DNA of 64,000 nt from Mesorhizobium muleiense (GTDB taxonomy: Bacteria; Pseudomonadota; Alphaproteobacteria; Rhizobiales; Rhizobiaceae), in contig NZ_FNEE01000024.1 in the NCBI RefSeq assembly GCF_900099905.1, positions 1 to 64,000 on the forward strand, in the 5' to 3' direction. Shown piece by piece: positions 34,461-43,120 of this stretch. A program made the translations under genes and the position numbers. The notes under the pieces are model-generated. The model was not told the DNA's origin and made no database searches. It worked only from the letters and a program-made list of their open reading frames with translations. Positions within the stretch are counted from its first letter, which is position 1. Every line of letters starts with the position of its first letter.

Positions 34461-36245
34461 TCAATCCATTGAGTCATGCTGGTAAAGCTCATCCATGCTG
34501 AGCGTCGCCAGAGAGGCGAAAGGCGCCTGCTTTTTCACGCGACCGCCGCTGAGGATCACCACGTCGTCGCAGAATGAGATGGTGCTGTGATGATGACTGA
34601 TCACTATGGTCGTGCGGCGGCCTGCCCTCGACTTCAAGGTCTCGACGATGGCCGCTTCCGACAGTCCGTCCACCGCATTGGTGGCTTCGTCCAGGATGAG
34701 GATATCGGGATCGCGCACCAATGCTCTCGCCAGTGCGATCCGCTGCCGCTGTCCCGCTGAAAGATTGACGCCCCTGTAGCCGACGACCGTCTGGTAGCCT
34801 TGCGGCAGATGTTCAATGAATTCATGAGCTTCGGCCAGCTTTGCAGCACGCTGGGCGTCGCCGGCCGAGGCTGCGTCCTGCCCGTAGATTATGTTCTCAA
34901 AAATGGTGCCATCCACCAGTTCCAAATCCTGGCTGGCGAGTGCGATATGCCTTCGCCAGTGGCTGGGATCGATCTGGTCGAGGGGTGATCCATCGACGAG
35001 AATTCTACCGGCATCAGGCTCGACGAAGCGGCACAGGAGATTGACGATCGTCGTCTTGCCTGCGCCTGAGCGGCCGATGAGCGCCGTCGAGCGGCCGCTG
35101 CGGATCTCGAATGCCGCCGAATGCAGCACCACGGCACGTTGGTCCTTGCCGGAATAGGTAAAGGTCACGTCATCGAACTTGATCCCTTGCGCCAAGCCCT
35201 GGAACGGTCGGTGTCCTCGCGGAGGTTCGGGCTTGTCGGTCGGGTCCAGCATCCAGACCACCTCTTCAAGCGATCCGCTCAAGCCTTGCAACTGGCTCCA
35301 GGCCATTTGCAGGGCCCGCATATACGGCTGCAGCCTGTAGAGCAGGATGACGAACGCGACGATCAGCGGGAAACTCACGCCCACGAACCAGGCGCCGATC
35401 ACCACCGCCAGAAACAGCATCGCGTGGAGAACCTCGGTCAGCGGCGGCAGCGCGCCCTGACGCGTAAGCAGGACGAAAGCAGCCCGGCGAACCGCGTCCG
35501 ACGCCTGATCGAATGTCGCCTTCTCGCGGCTCTCCTGTCCGAAAATACGGATCAGACGCCCGGCATGCACGAGGTGGAGCATCTGCGATGCAAGATCGCT
35601 GTTGCGCGAAGCGACGCTGCGGCTCGGCGCCTTCAAATTGGCTGACAGCACGGCGTGCGCGATCTGAACGACGACCAACCCGAGCGTGACCAACAGTGTC
35701 ATCTGCCATGAAAGCAGGAGCAGAAAAGCCAGCAGAATGATTGCGGCCGATGCGCTGACGATGGCCGTCAGCATGATCTGGATCGCATCCGATGCCCGCC
35801 AGGATTCGTTGGAGATGATGTTGAGCAGCCGTCCGGGACTTTGCTGCAGGAAGAATGGATAACCGACCCGCAGCAACTGCTCCGACAGTGCGCTGCGGAT
35901 CGAATGGCTGGCCTTGCCATAGATGAAGGTCGTCAGCAGCGTGTTTGCGAAGGCGAAGACGTTCTTCAGGACGATCGAGCCGAGAATGGCGACCGAAATG
36001 ACGATCAGCCGGTCGCGCTCGCTGAGGTCAGATCCGAAATGCTGGAACACGGCAGAAAAGCCGGCCATTCCGGTTTGATCCCCCTGCCCCATGATGATGC
36101 CCAGCAAGGGGATGATCAGCCCTATGCCGAAGCCTTCAAGGGCCGCGCTGGCAAGACCCAGCATCACCACGGCAGGAAGCAGCCGCAGTTGCTTCCCTCC
36201 AAGCGCGCGGCGCAGCATCGGCAGGCTCGGCGGTACCAGTCGCAT
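34461..36245 (-). CDS. ABC exporter, MsbA/PglK-like (membrane plus ATPase domain)
   Basis: This half-size exporter of about 594 residues has six membrane helices (residues about 20-310) fused to an ATPase domain with Walker A GRSGAGKTT, signature LSAGQRQRIALARAL and Walker B ILILDEATNAVD. The H-loop is ISHHHST. It most resembles lipid-linked oligosaccharide flippases such as PglK and MsbA, so it probably flips the glycolipid made by the upstream glycosyltransferases. The ATG at 36245 overlaps the stop of the preceding GT2 gene by one base (TAATG). The last gene of polysaccharide block 1. Confidence 0.9.
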   Translation of the reverse strand: MRLVPPSLPMLRRALGGKQLRLLPAVVMLGLASAALEGFGIGLIIPLLGIIMGQGDQTGMAGFSAVFQHFGSDLSERDRLIVISVAILGSIVLKNVFAFANTLLTTFIYGKASHSIRSALSEQLLRVGYPFFLQQSPGRLLNIISNESWRASDAIQIMLTAIVSASAAIILLAFLLLLSWQMTLLVTLGLVVVQIAHAVLSANLKAPSRSVASRNSDLASQMLHLVHAGRLIRIFGQESREKATFDQASDAVRRAAFVLLTRQGALPPLTEVLHAMLFLAVVIGAWFVGVSFPLIVAFVILLYRLQPYMRALQMAWSQLQGLSGSLEEVVWMLDPTDKPEPPRGHRPFQGLAQGIKFDDVTFTYSGKDQRAVVLHSAAFEIRSGRSTALIGRSGAGKTTIVNLLCRFVEPDAGRILVDGSPLDQIDPSHWRRHIALASQDLELVDGTIFENIIYGQDAASAGDAQRAAKLAEAHEFIEHLPQGYQTVVGYRGVNLSAGQRQRIALARALVRDPDILILDEATNAVDGLSEAAIVETLKSRAGRRTTIVISHHHSTISFCDDVVILSGGRVKKQAPFASLATLSMDELYQHDSMD

Positions 36246-37306
36246 TATGGCGTATTCACCCTCGCCTCGGCATTTGCCTGTTGATCCTGTGCTTGTTGAT
36301 CCTGCCGCACTTGCGGCGCCTCTGGCCGTCTCGCCAACGAAAGAACCGCGAACTTGGCCGCGCCGAGCAGATTCATGATGACGATCGGCCAGTGCGACAG
36401 CTTGAGTTCGCAATCGAACCGAGGCCCCTTCACCAATTCCCGGAAAGCCGATCGCACGGCCCAGTAGAAATGGCGAAGCAGCCAAGGCGCATGGCGAACA
36501 TGTTTCAGGCACAGCCCGCCATTGCCCAGGCAGTAGTCGCGGTGGAGCTTTTCGATGGCCTTGTGATCTCGCCGGCCGTGATGGTGGAAGATCGTCATAT
36601 CGGGCACATATTCGACTGGGATTCCGAGCAGCACCGCTCGCACAAGATAGTCCGTATCTTCCGCGGAGCGCAGCGGGCCGCCTGCGCCGAACCGCTCGTC
36701 GAAAAGGCCGATGCGGGCAGCAGCATCGCGGTGCATCGTCATGTTGCAGCCGAGCACAAAACCGCCGGGATGAACATCCGATGTAAGCCGCTCGCGGACC
36801 AGCGATCGCTTGATCGTGAACGGCAGATCCCTGGCATCGCCGATCTCGACGCGGCCGCCCCGGACGACCCGTTCCCCAGTCCCGTAATGTCGCTGCAAAT
36901 CACTGAGGTAGTCGCCATGGACCTGGCAATCATCATCGACGAAGACCAGCACACGGCCCCGTGCTCGCGCCAGACCGGCGTTGCGGGCCGCCGCCAATCC
37001 GCGTCGTGGCTCGCAAACAGCCGTCAATGGGATGTCCGACAGTTCGGCGATGCTGGCCAGGCGTTCTGCCGTGCGGTCGGTCGAGCCGTTGTCGACAACC
37101 ACGAGTTCGGCCGCGAAGGCAGGATGGGCACGGCACGCGGCCTGGATCGACTTGATGCAAGGCTCGAGCACCGCAACGCGGTTGCGCGTGCAGACGATGA
37201 AGCTGACCTCCGGTGCCGGGCCGTGCTGCGGCCGGGGATCGGCCGAAATGGACGCAAGCATACTCGAGCGACTGTGCTGCATAGGCTGGTGGGATTTGAC
37301 TGTCAT
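36245..37306 (-). CDS. Glycosyltransferase family 2 protein
   Basis: This 353-residue GT2 enzyme has a nucleotide-sugar fold starting EVSFIVCTRNRVAVLEPCI, the metal-binding aspartates in VLVFVDDDCQVHGD, and a later AEDTDYLVRA acidic motif. Towards the C-terminus a hydrophobic stretch (HWPIVIMNLLGAAKFAVLSL) may associate with the membrane. The ATG at 37306 lies one base after the upstream stop. It adds a sugar to a growing lipid-linked chain; donor and acceptor are unknown. Its C-terminal end is rich in Gln and Ala, unlike the family core. Confidence 0.9.
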   Translation of the reverse strand: MTVKSHQPMQHSRSSMLASISADPRPQHGPAPEVSFIVCTRNRVAVLEPCIKSIQAACRAHPAFAAELVVVDNGSTDRTAERLASIAELSDIPLTAVCEPRRGLAAARNAGLARARGRVLVFVDDDCQVHGDYLSDLQRHYGTGERVVRGGRVEIGDARDLPFTIKRSLVRERLTSDVHPGGFVLGCNMTMHRDAAARIGLFDERFGAGGPLRSAEDTDYLVRAVLLGIPVEYVPDMTIFHHHGRRDHKAIEKLHRDYCLGNGGLCLKHVRHAPWLLRHFYWAVRSAFRELVKGPRFDCELKLSHWPIVIMNLLGAAKFAVLSLARRPEAPQVRQDQQAQDQQANAEARVNTP

Positions 37307-37307
37307 T

Positions 37308-38411
37308 CTAGCTCGACCCAAGGGAAGGCAGAACCGCCGCGGCCGGCACGGATTGCAAGTACCGCGACAAGGCGTCTACCTGCCTGGTCGCCGACATCGA
37401 GACGAGACTGAACCGCGGCGCGTAGGCGCCGGCACGCAATGCGTACCGCTCGCGACGCCGAATGCGGTCCCAATTGGCAGTCCGCGTCAGGAACTCATGC
37501 GTCAACAGCGGTTGCATCTCATCGCCTATGAGTTGGTAGAGGAAATAGAACAGGTTCAGCGTGCCGGCCTCATAGCTCGGCCTCGTTTCCGCCGGCAGTC
37601 CGGAAATCCTCTCCTTCAGCGCAAGCATCCAATCGGCGGCACGGCGGACCGTGTCCATTGAGGCAGCATCACCGATGTCGCGGAGGTCCCGCGCGTTTGG
37701 CGCGAGGCCTTCCCGCTCAAGGGTTTCGGCCACGATCTTCAAATGCGTCCTTCGCATCTCCCGCTTGTGCCGGTTCGTCACGCTGTCGCCATGGATACGA
37801 TAGGCGATCAGGTTTTCGGGGATCATAGCCGCCGGGTAACGGTCGGTAAGCCGTCTGAAGAGATCGAAATCTTCGGCATGGGTATAGCTCTCGTCGTAAT
37901 ATAGATCGCCGTCCTTTATGGCGTTCCTATTAAAAACTACTGTAGGATGCATGAATATCGTGAAGAACATTGACAATATGCCCAGGATATTTTCCTGAAG
38001 AGCTGGATCAGGCAGGCCTTTGACGATGCGGTTGCCAAGCAGGAAATCGACACCTGCGCCGCACAGGGCGAGGTCGGGCCGCCGGTTGAAGAGTGCGACC
38101 TGACGCGATAGGCGCCAGGGATAGGCGATATCGTCGGCGTCCATCCTGGCGACCAGATCACCCCGAGCCACCGCCAGCCCTTCATTCAGGGTTGCGATGA
38201 GGCCTCGGTTTTCGCGTGAGACGATGGAGATGCGGTTGTCAGATTTGCGGAAATTCTCCAGGATCTTCAGGGAATTATCCGTCGATCCGTCATCGGTCGC
38301 GATGATCTCCAGGCGATCGTAATCCTGCCTCAGGATGCTGGCGAGCGCGGCAGCCAGATAAGGTCCGGCATTATAGATCGGCAGCAGAACGGACACCAAG
38401 GGAGCAGCCAT
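37308..38411 (-). CDS. Glycosyltransferase family 2 protein
   Basis: This 367-residue GT2 enzyme begins APLVSVLLPIYNAGPYLAAALASIL, with the DGST motif for the nucleotide and the metal site in DLVARMDADDIAYPWRL. HAEDFDLFRRL supplies the later acidic residue. It is the bacterial chain-building type. The ATG at 38411 follows the upstream stop by two bases. A short AT-richer patch around 37.9 kb (IFMHPTVVFNRNAIKDG) differs from neighbours. Part of block 1 with the acyltransferase and the exporter. Confidence 0.9.
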   Translation of the reverse strand: MAAPLVSVLLPIYNAGPYLAAALASILRQDYDRLEIIATDDGSTDNSLKILENFRKSDNRISIVSRENRGLIATLNEGLAVARGDLVARMDADDIAYPWRLSRQVALFNRRPDLALCGAGVDFLLGNRIVKGLPDPALQENILGILSMFFTIFMHPTVVFNRNAIKDGDLYYDESYTHAEDFDLFRRLTDRYPAAMIPENLIAYRIHGDSVTNRHKREMRRTHLKIVAETLEREGLAPNARDLRDIGDAASMDTVRRAADWMLALKERISGLPAETRPSYEAGTLNLFYFLYQLIGDEMQPLLTHEFLTRTANWDRIRRRERYALRAGAYAPRFSLVSMSATRQVDALSRYLQSVPAAAVLPSLGSS

Positions 38412-38413
38412 GG

Positions 38414-39646
38414 TCAGCTCCGATCCGTTCGCGGGAGGTCGCGTGCCAGGGATGCTTTGCGGCCATCGAGCGGGCCGCTGAAATAAGCTCCTGTTGTCCT
38501 TCCAAGCCACCCGGCGTCATCCGTTTTGACACCTGCCAGAATGACGGCGCCAACTCCTGGAGCAACATAGGGGAAGTAGCGCTTGAGGCTGTTGAGCGGC
38601 TTTTCGAAAAGCAGCCATGAGACCGAAGCCACGATGATGGTCGCCGCTCCCGCAACCAGGAATCGCCCCGGCCCTTGCTCAGAGACGTTGAGCGGGATCC
38701 AGGGCTGGGACATGACCGCGAGCGACAGGACGATGGGATGGTAGAGATAAACCCCGTAGCTGATGCGGCCGAGCGCCAGCAGCGGTGGCAGGTTGACAAA
38801 CTTCCCCCGATAACCGTCAATGCCGGAGGAACAGCTCGCAACGACCACGACCAGCGGCGCGAGAGGCAGGACTTCCAGGAGCAGCCAGCGGCCCCATTCC
38901 TGCACGGAATTTGCCGGCGTCGGAGCAAACCACTGCAGGACGAAAAAGGCGGCCACGAGCGCCGGCCAGCCAAATCGCAACCACTGAGGCAAGACGGCGG
39001 TTCTGGTTCGGTAGATTGCAAGCAACGCACCTGACGCCAGCGCGTCCATCGATGCCGGCGGAAGCAGGTCGCGCGCGAGGTCGGGACTTCCGGTGATCGG
39101 CCAATAAAAGCGATACGACAACGACAGCAGGATGACGCCGATACAGATCGACTGGAGGCGCCGGAGCGGCGCCAGCAAGACGATCAATGGCCAGACGATA
39201 TAGAACTGCTCCTCGATGCTCAGGCTCCAAAGATGGGCGAGCACCCAAGGCATCCATTCGTTGCGCAGTGCGAACCAGAAATTCGACAGATAAAGCGCAT
39301 GCCAGACCAGCGATCCCCTCGACTGCTCCAGGTCGACCAGCCAAACGAGAGCCAACACGGCAAAGTAGGGAGGGAATATACGCAGCGCCCGCCTGATGTA
39401 GAAGGATTTGAGTGCGGGCGCGGTTTCGAATTCAGCGGACGCGCGCGCGTCCAGAAGAAGCCGCGTGATCAGAAAGCCGCTCAACACGAAGAACAATCGC
39501 ACGCCGATGTGGCCCCAGAAGGAGGACCCTCCCGCCGCAAAGAAATGCGAATACATCACCATCGTCACGGCGATGGCCCTCAGCGCGTCCAATTGCGTGT
39601 CGCGTCTCATCAGCGGCTTCCGCCAGTTAGATGTCTCCGATGACAT
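38414..39646 (-). CDS. Acyltransferase 3 family membrane protein (exopolysaccharide O-acylase)
   Basis: This protein of about 410 residues has ten membrane helices. It begins RRDTQLDALRAIAVTMVMYSHF, carrying the catalytic histidine, followed by GHIGVRLFFVLSGFLITRLLL and the RRALRIFPPYF motif. These are the classic OafA/acyltransferase 3 signatures. It would place an acetyl or other acyl group on the surface glycan made by this block. The start is set at 39646, although an ATG at 39610 is equally reasonable. It heads block 1 and lies downstream of a regulatory region that is repeated at the right end. Confidence 0.88.
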   Translation of the reverse strand: MSSETSNWRKPLMRRDTQLDALRAIAVTMVMYSHFFAAGGSSFWGHIGVRLFFVLSGFLITRLLLDARASAEFETAPALKSFYIRRALRIFPPYFAVLALVWLVDLEQSRGSLVWHALYLSNFWFALRNEWMPWVLAHLWSLSIEEQFYIVWPLIVLLAPLRRLQSICIGVILLSLSYRFYWPITGSPDLARDLLPPASMDALASGALLAIYRTRTAVLPQWLRFGWPALVAAFFVLQWFAPTPANSVQEWGRWLLLEVLPLAPLVVVVASCSSGIDGYRGKFVNLPPLLALGRISYGVYLYHPIVLSLAVMSQPWIPLNVSEQGPGRFLVAGAATIIVASVSWLLFEKPLNSLKRYFPYVAPGVGAVILAGVKTDDAGWLGRTTGAYFSGPLDGRKASLARDLPRTDRS

Positions 39647-39834
39647 CGTTGCCGCGGGTCGCCGCAGCTCACCCTGCGGACGGCGGCGCCTCCGCAATGC
39701 GGCTGATCGTTTTCGCTCAAAGCGCTGCGTCTCGCGCGGGCTGCGGAGGTTCGGGCGGAGCGACCAAATGGCTCTGCGCCATCCCCCGCCAATGTGCCCA
39801 CCAGATTGCAGATTGCCTCAACACCACGGAGTCT

Positions 39835-40186
39835 CTCACGCCATCGAATGCCCCAGCGCGACGATAGGAAAAAAATGCTGCGTCGCAACACAAAATGTTA
39901 ATGCGTTTGAAATAGTCGCGTGAGGCATGGCCTGAAAAATGCGCGAAAATCGCCTGAATCTGGCTAATTTTGACAGTTCTTGACCGAAGCTCGGACCTAT
40001 TCACACTTCATGATTGGCACGACCGTGCCGCATTGCAGCATGATCGAACACAAGTTGGGGTCCTGCACAGACCTGAACTCGCAGAGCACAACTCCCATCG
40101 TGGGCGATGGAAGCCTCGTAACTGGGGGGTCAAAAGCCGGCATAGCCGATGTCCACTTTCGACCCCTGCGTGCTCCTTCGCCAACC
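39835..40186. repeat. Diverged duplicate of the region at 53830-54176 (left copy)
   Basis: This stretch matches, with many substitutions, the DNA between the UDP-glucuronate decarboxylase start and the MFS 3' end. Shared landmarks in the same order are GATAGGAAAAAAATGCTGCG, ACACAAAATGTTAA, GAAATAGTC-CGTGAG, ATGATC, GGTCCTGCACAG, ACTGGGG and GTCCACTTTCGACCCC. It lies upstream of a leftward polysaccharide operon in both places, so it probably carries a promoter and regulator site as well as being one half of a duplication. Confidence 0.75.
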
Positions 40187-40417
40187 CTACGCCGGTTGCA
40201 ATTCTCTGCGCGGCAGCCGCGGGAAGGCGATCGCCACCGCCACCGCGCCGAGCCCGACAAGGGCCGAGCCGATGAACAGCCAGGAATAGCTGGCATAGAA
40301 CACCATGCCGCCGGCGAGCGGGCCGAAGGCCATGCCGATGCTGGACAGCATGGTTATAGCACCGAACACCGTGCCGAGGATGCGCTGGCCGAAATATTCG
40401 CGCGCCAGCACCGCATA
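40187..40417 (-). pseudogene. MFS transporter remnant (3' end only)
   Basis: About 77 codons match the C-terminal part of the intact MFS gene at 54077: YAVLAREYFGQRILGTVFGA through PRRELQPA, then TAG. Six bases are missing (GMVFYASYS in place of GMVFDAYASYS). The 5' part is gone, and beyond 40417 the sequence changes to the ftsH leader. It cannot make a functional transporter. The remnant keeps the stop codon that the intact copy has lost. Confidence 0.85.
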
Positions 40418-40428
40418 TCGCGGCCGAC

Positions 40429-40870
40429 TGCGAATCCCAAGGCTCCCTCGCAGCGCTCCTTGCAACACTTTGCACTTCCCGACGTTCTCCCAAGGCGCGC
40501 TCCGAAGCCGATCGTCGCGGCTCCAATGGCAAATCCAATTGTTGGAGCGAGGGATGTCGGCTTCCCGGCTGGCCGCGGCACCCAGCGTGCCATGGCGGTT
40601 CGACGACCTGCATCGACGTGACGCTGGAGGAGACGCCATGGACATGGGCAATAGGAAGACGCAGTTCAATATCTGGACTGGATCGTCGCCTTCGTCGGGC
40701 TGATGATCTTCCAATATGTCTACACTGCCACGCAGCACGTCGCGCAGATTCCCTACAGCCAGTTTGAGACCCTACGCGACGGCAAGATCGCCGACGTGCA
40801 GGTTTCCGATCGCTTCATCCAGGGCCGCTTCAAGGAGCCGCAAGACGGGAAGCCGCTGTTCATTACCACA
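40429..40870 (+). pseudogene. ftsH remnant: leader and first 75 or so codons
   Basis: Bases 40429-40637 repeat the ftsH leader, with an insertion of about 85 bases near 40509-40595. From the ATG at 40638 the reading repeats MDMGNRKTQFNIW, then a one-base deletion near 40677 shifts the frame. Further on the text MIFQYVYTATQHVAQ to KPLFITT matches again with one codon missing. The match stops abruptly at 40870. GGAGG is kept, but the protein would be truncated and frameshifted, so this is a dead copy. Confidence 0.88.
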
Positions 40871-41088
40871 TCCGCCTGCTTACACGCAGGCTCGCAAGAG
40901 CTGGCGATCCGGATTTCCTTGTTCGGCAGCAGTGACGCCATGCCGAGCTGCGTGTAGGTCGGAAGGGACGCCAGCGCCGGTTCGATCTCGGCGTCGTAGC
41001 GGTCGAGGTTTCGGATGCGTCCGAGCAGCTCTTCCCCGACCTCGTATCGCGTGGCATCGGAGATCACGACGCAATTCTCACGCCTCAT
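40868..41088 (-). pseudogene. Fragment of a BREX-type PglZ alkaline-phosphatase-like gene
   Basis: The leftward frame reads NCVVISDATRYEVGEELL, then LDRYDAEIEPALASLPTYTQLGMASLLPNKEIRIA. This corresponds to the PglZ phosphatase motif region (ISDALRYEVxEEL followed by LPSYTQLGMAALLP) of BREX phage-defence systems. Only about 65 codons remain; there is no start region or stop of its own, and the fragment abuts the ftsH remnant on one side and overlaps the glycosyltransferase stop on the other. No other BREX gene is present in the window. I recognise the motif from memory and could not search. Confidence 0.7.
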
Positions 41089-42160
41089 GGATAGGAGCCA
41101 GGCGCCCCAGCGCCCGCTCGTAGATGGCCTGATGCAGCTTTGCGATCCTAGGCCACGACAACTCCTCCGCGCGGACCCGTGCCTGCGCCGCCATTGCCGA
41201 CCGGAGGCCCTCGTCCGCCTGCAGCAGGCGCAGGGCCGCGACGAAGTCGTCGGCATGTGAGACTAGGATGGCCTCGGTGCCGGGCAGGTATGCTCGGACC
41301 GCTGCGATGTCCGAGGAAACGACGGGCAGGCCGCTTGCGACGCCCTCCAGAAGCGCGTTGTTCGCCGTTGCACCCAGGAGAGGCAGGAAGAGGACGTCCG
41401 CGGATCGATAGAGGGAGGCCAATCGGTCGTCGTCCAGACCCGAGCGGATCGTCACGTTCGCTGACATGAGGCCGAGGTTCGCGCCCGTGACGACCTCGAA
41501 GTCGATCTCGGGCAGAGCGGTCGCGACGGCCCTCACGGTATCCCAGTCCCGGAGCCAGTTCCCAACGGTCAAGCATTTCAGCCGAGCATTCGCCCGTGTC
41601 CTGTCGCCCGGAGCGAAGAAGGAGGTGTCGACGCCGTGCAGCACCAAGTGCAGGCGTTCGGCGGGAACGAACTGGCCGAAGAACTCCGCCTGGGTCGGTG
41701 AGACTATGATCAAGTGGTCCAGCCGTCGGAGCAACTCGCCGTCGAGAATCGCCTCGGCGACCTCGGGCGGCTGGTGGAAGGTCGCGATGACCGGCAGAGA
41801 CGACCGTCCCCCGAGCTTCAGGAGACCGGGCAGGTACCGCCCGGAATGCTCCCCGTCCAGCAAGTGCACTATGTCCCAGGAGCCTCGGATGCACTCGCCG
41901 AAGATCCTCGCTTCGGCGGTCAGGTCGCTCACCTTGTACCAGCGCATCCCCGACCGGCGGCACCATCTCTTCAGGACGGGCCTCAGCGGGGAAAGCCAGG
42001 CGGGAACGTCCGAGTCGTCGTCCGGGGTTCCATGCAGCCCCACGGCGAAGGCCGCCCGGTCGAAATGCTGTGCAACTTGGACGTATCCTGCCCATCGGCC
42101 CCAGTGCGGATAGAGCGTGTGCTCGAAGCGGATCCGGATGGGGAGTTCAGCGCCGGACAC
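41078..42160 (-). CDS. Glycosyltransferase family 4 (GT-B) protein
   Basis: This GT-B enzyme of about 360 residues has an N-terminal acceptor domain and a C-terminal donor domain with LASLYRSADVLFLPLLGATANNALLEGVASGLPVVSSDIAA. That passage includes the usual E-x7-E-like donor-site region (here N-ALLEG). It transfers a sugar with retention of configuration. I prefer the GTG at 42160; a TTG at 42190 gives a longer overlap with the upstream GT2 gene. Last gene of block 2, next to the pglZ scrap. Acceptor unknown. Confidence 0.85.
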   Translation of the reverse strand: MSGAELPIRIRFEHTLYPHWGRWAGYVQVAQHFDRAAFAVGLHGTPDDDSDVPAWLSPLRPVLKRWCRRSGMRWYKVSDLTAEARIFGECIRGSWDIVHLLDGEHSGRYLPGLLKLGGRSSLPVIATFHQPPEVAEAILDGELLRRLDHLIIVSPTQAEFFGQFVPAERLHLVLHGVDTSFFAPGDRTRANARLKCLTVGNWLRDWDTVRAVATALPEIDFEVVTGANLGLMSANVTIRSGLDDDRLASLYRSADVLFLPLLGATANNALLEGVASGLPVVSSDIAAVRAYLPGTEAILVSHADDFVAALRLLQADEGLRSAMAAQARVRAEELSWPRIAKLHQAIYERALGRLAPIHEA

Positions 42161-43103
42161 CGAGAAGTCCCCGGATAAAGCCGACGTCAATAAGCGCGAA
42201 GCACTTCAGGGCAAACGTGTCGGGATCCGTCGTCGGAAGCACGAGGGACCGCAGGCGCCGCGGCGAACGCATGAGTCGCAGGGCCCGGCCGAGGGCGGCG
42301 CGGTACCGCTGGCGCCGGCTCGGTGCACGCTCGATCGTGTACATCATCGCGTCCGAGATCCCCTGCCAGTAGAAGCGGCTCCGAAACCATGTCTGGTCTA
42401 GACGATAGAGTGGCACGAGGTGCGAAATCGCGATCTTCGGCACGTAGACGACGCTGTAGCCTCGCTCCGCGATCTTTTTCTGAAGAAAGACGTCGCCGCT
42501 CGAAAGGAGGTTGTTTCCATAGCGGTCGAGACGGGGGTCGAACCCTCCCACGCTTTCGAGCAGCGCCTTCGGGACGACCATGTTCGCGCCGACAAGCCAC
42601 GCTCTCGCGAGGTCGGCAATCACCATCTCGCTCGGCCCCCAGTCGACGATGGTGAGCGAGCCAGCGATCCCGTCTGACAGCCATTCCGGGCGAGCGCCCT
42701 CCCACATCGGATCGACCCGACCGCCGACCGCGCCCATGTTCGGTCCGCATCTCTCGACCGCATCGCCGATGGCCAGAAGCCATCCTGGCTGGGCTATGGC
42801 GTCGTCGTCAAAGTAGGCGACGTAGGACCCGCGGCAGGATCGCCAGCCGGTGTTGCGGGCGACACAGAGCCCGGTCCGTTCTTCGCGGATGTAGACGACG
42901 CGGTCGTCGACTTCGAACTCCGACACCACCTCGCGGGTATGGTCGGTGGACCCGTTGTCCACCACCACGATTTCGTAGAGGGACCGCGGGAAATCCTGCC
43001 GGACGACGCTGGCGATCGCCTTCCGGAGGAGATCGGCCCGGTTCCGGGTGCAGATCACCACGGAAATCCAGCCGATTTCGGGTGCGCGAACCGCAGTATC
43101 CAA
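42147..43103 (-). CDS. Glycosyltransferase family 2 protein
   Basis: This GT2 enzyme of about 318 residues begins IGWISVVICTRNRADLLRKAIASVV and has ARNTGWRSCRGSYVAYFDDDAIAQPGWLL, where DDD binds the metal. The later SSGDVFLQKKIAERGY corresponds to the acidic catalytic position. The start is uncertain: the TTG at 43103 avoids overlap with the fusion gene, whereas an upstream start at 43208 would overlap it by 88 bases. The gene is the seventh in block 2 and overlaps the following GT4 gene. Sugar specificity unknown. Confidence 0.85.
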   Translation of the reverse strand: MDTAVRAPEIGWISVVICTRNRADLLRKAIASVVRQDFPRSLYEIVVVDNGSTDHTREVVSEFEVDDRVVYIREERTGLCVARNTGWRSCRGSYVAYFDDDAIAQPGWLLAIGDAVERCGPNMGAVGGRVDPMWEGARPEWLSDGIAGSLTIVDWGPSEMVIADLARAWLVGANMVVPKALLESVGGFDPRLDRYGNNLLSSGDVFLQKKIAERGYSVVYVPKIAISHLVPLYRLDQTWFRSRFYWQGISDAMMYTIERAPSRRQRYRAALGRALRLMRSPRRLRSLVLPTTDPDTFALKCFALIDVGFIRGLLGVRR

Positions 43104-43120
43104 GTTCGAACCTCGACAGG

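Noticed and set aside
40008..40613. Leftward 201-residue frame across the duplication scar
   Set aside because: It reads across MFS and ftsH remnants in the wrong frame and has no continuous family match.
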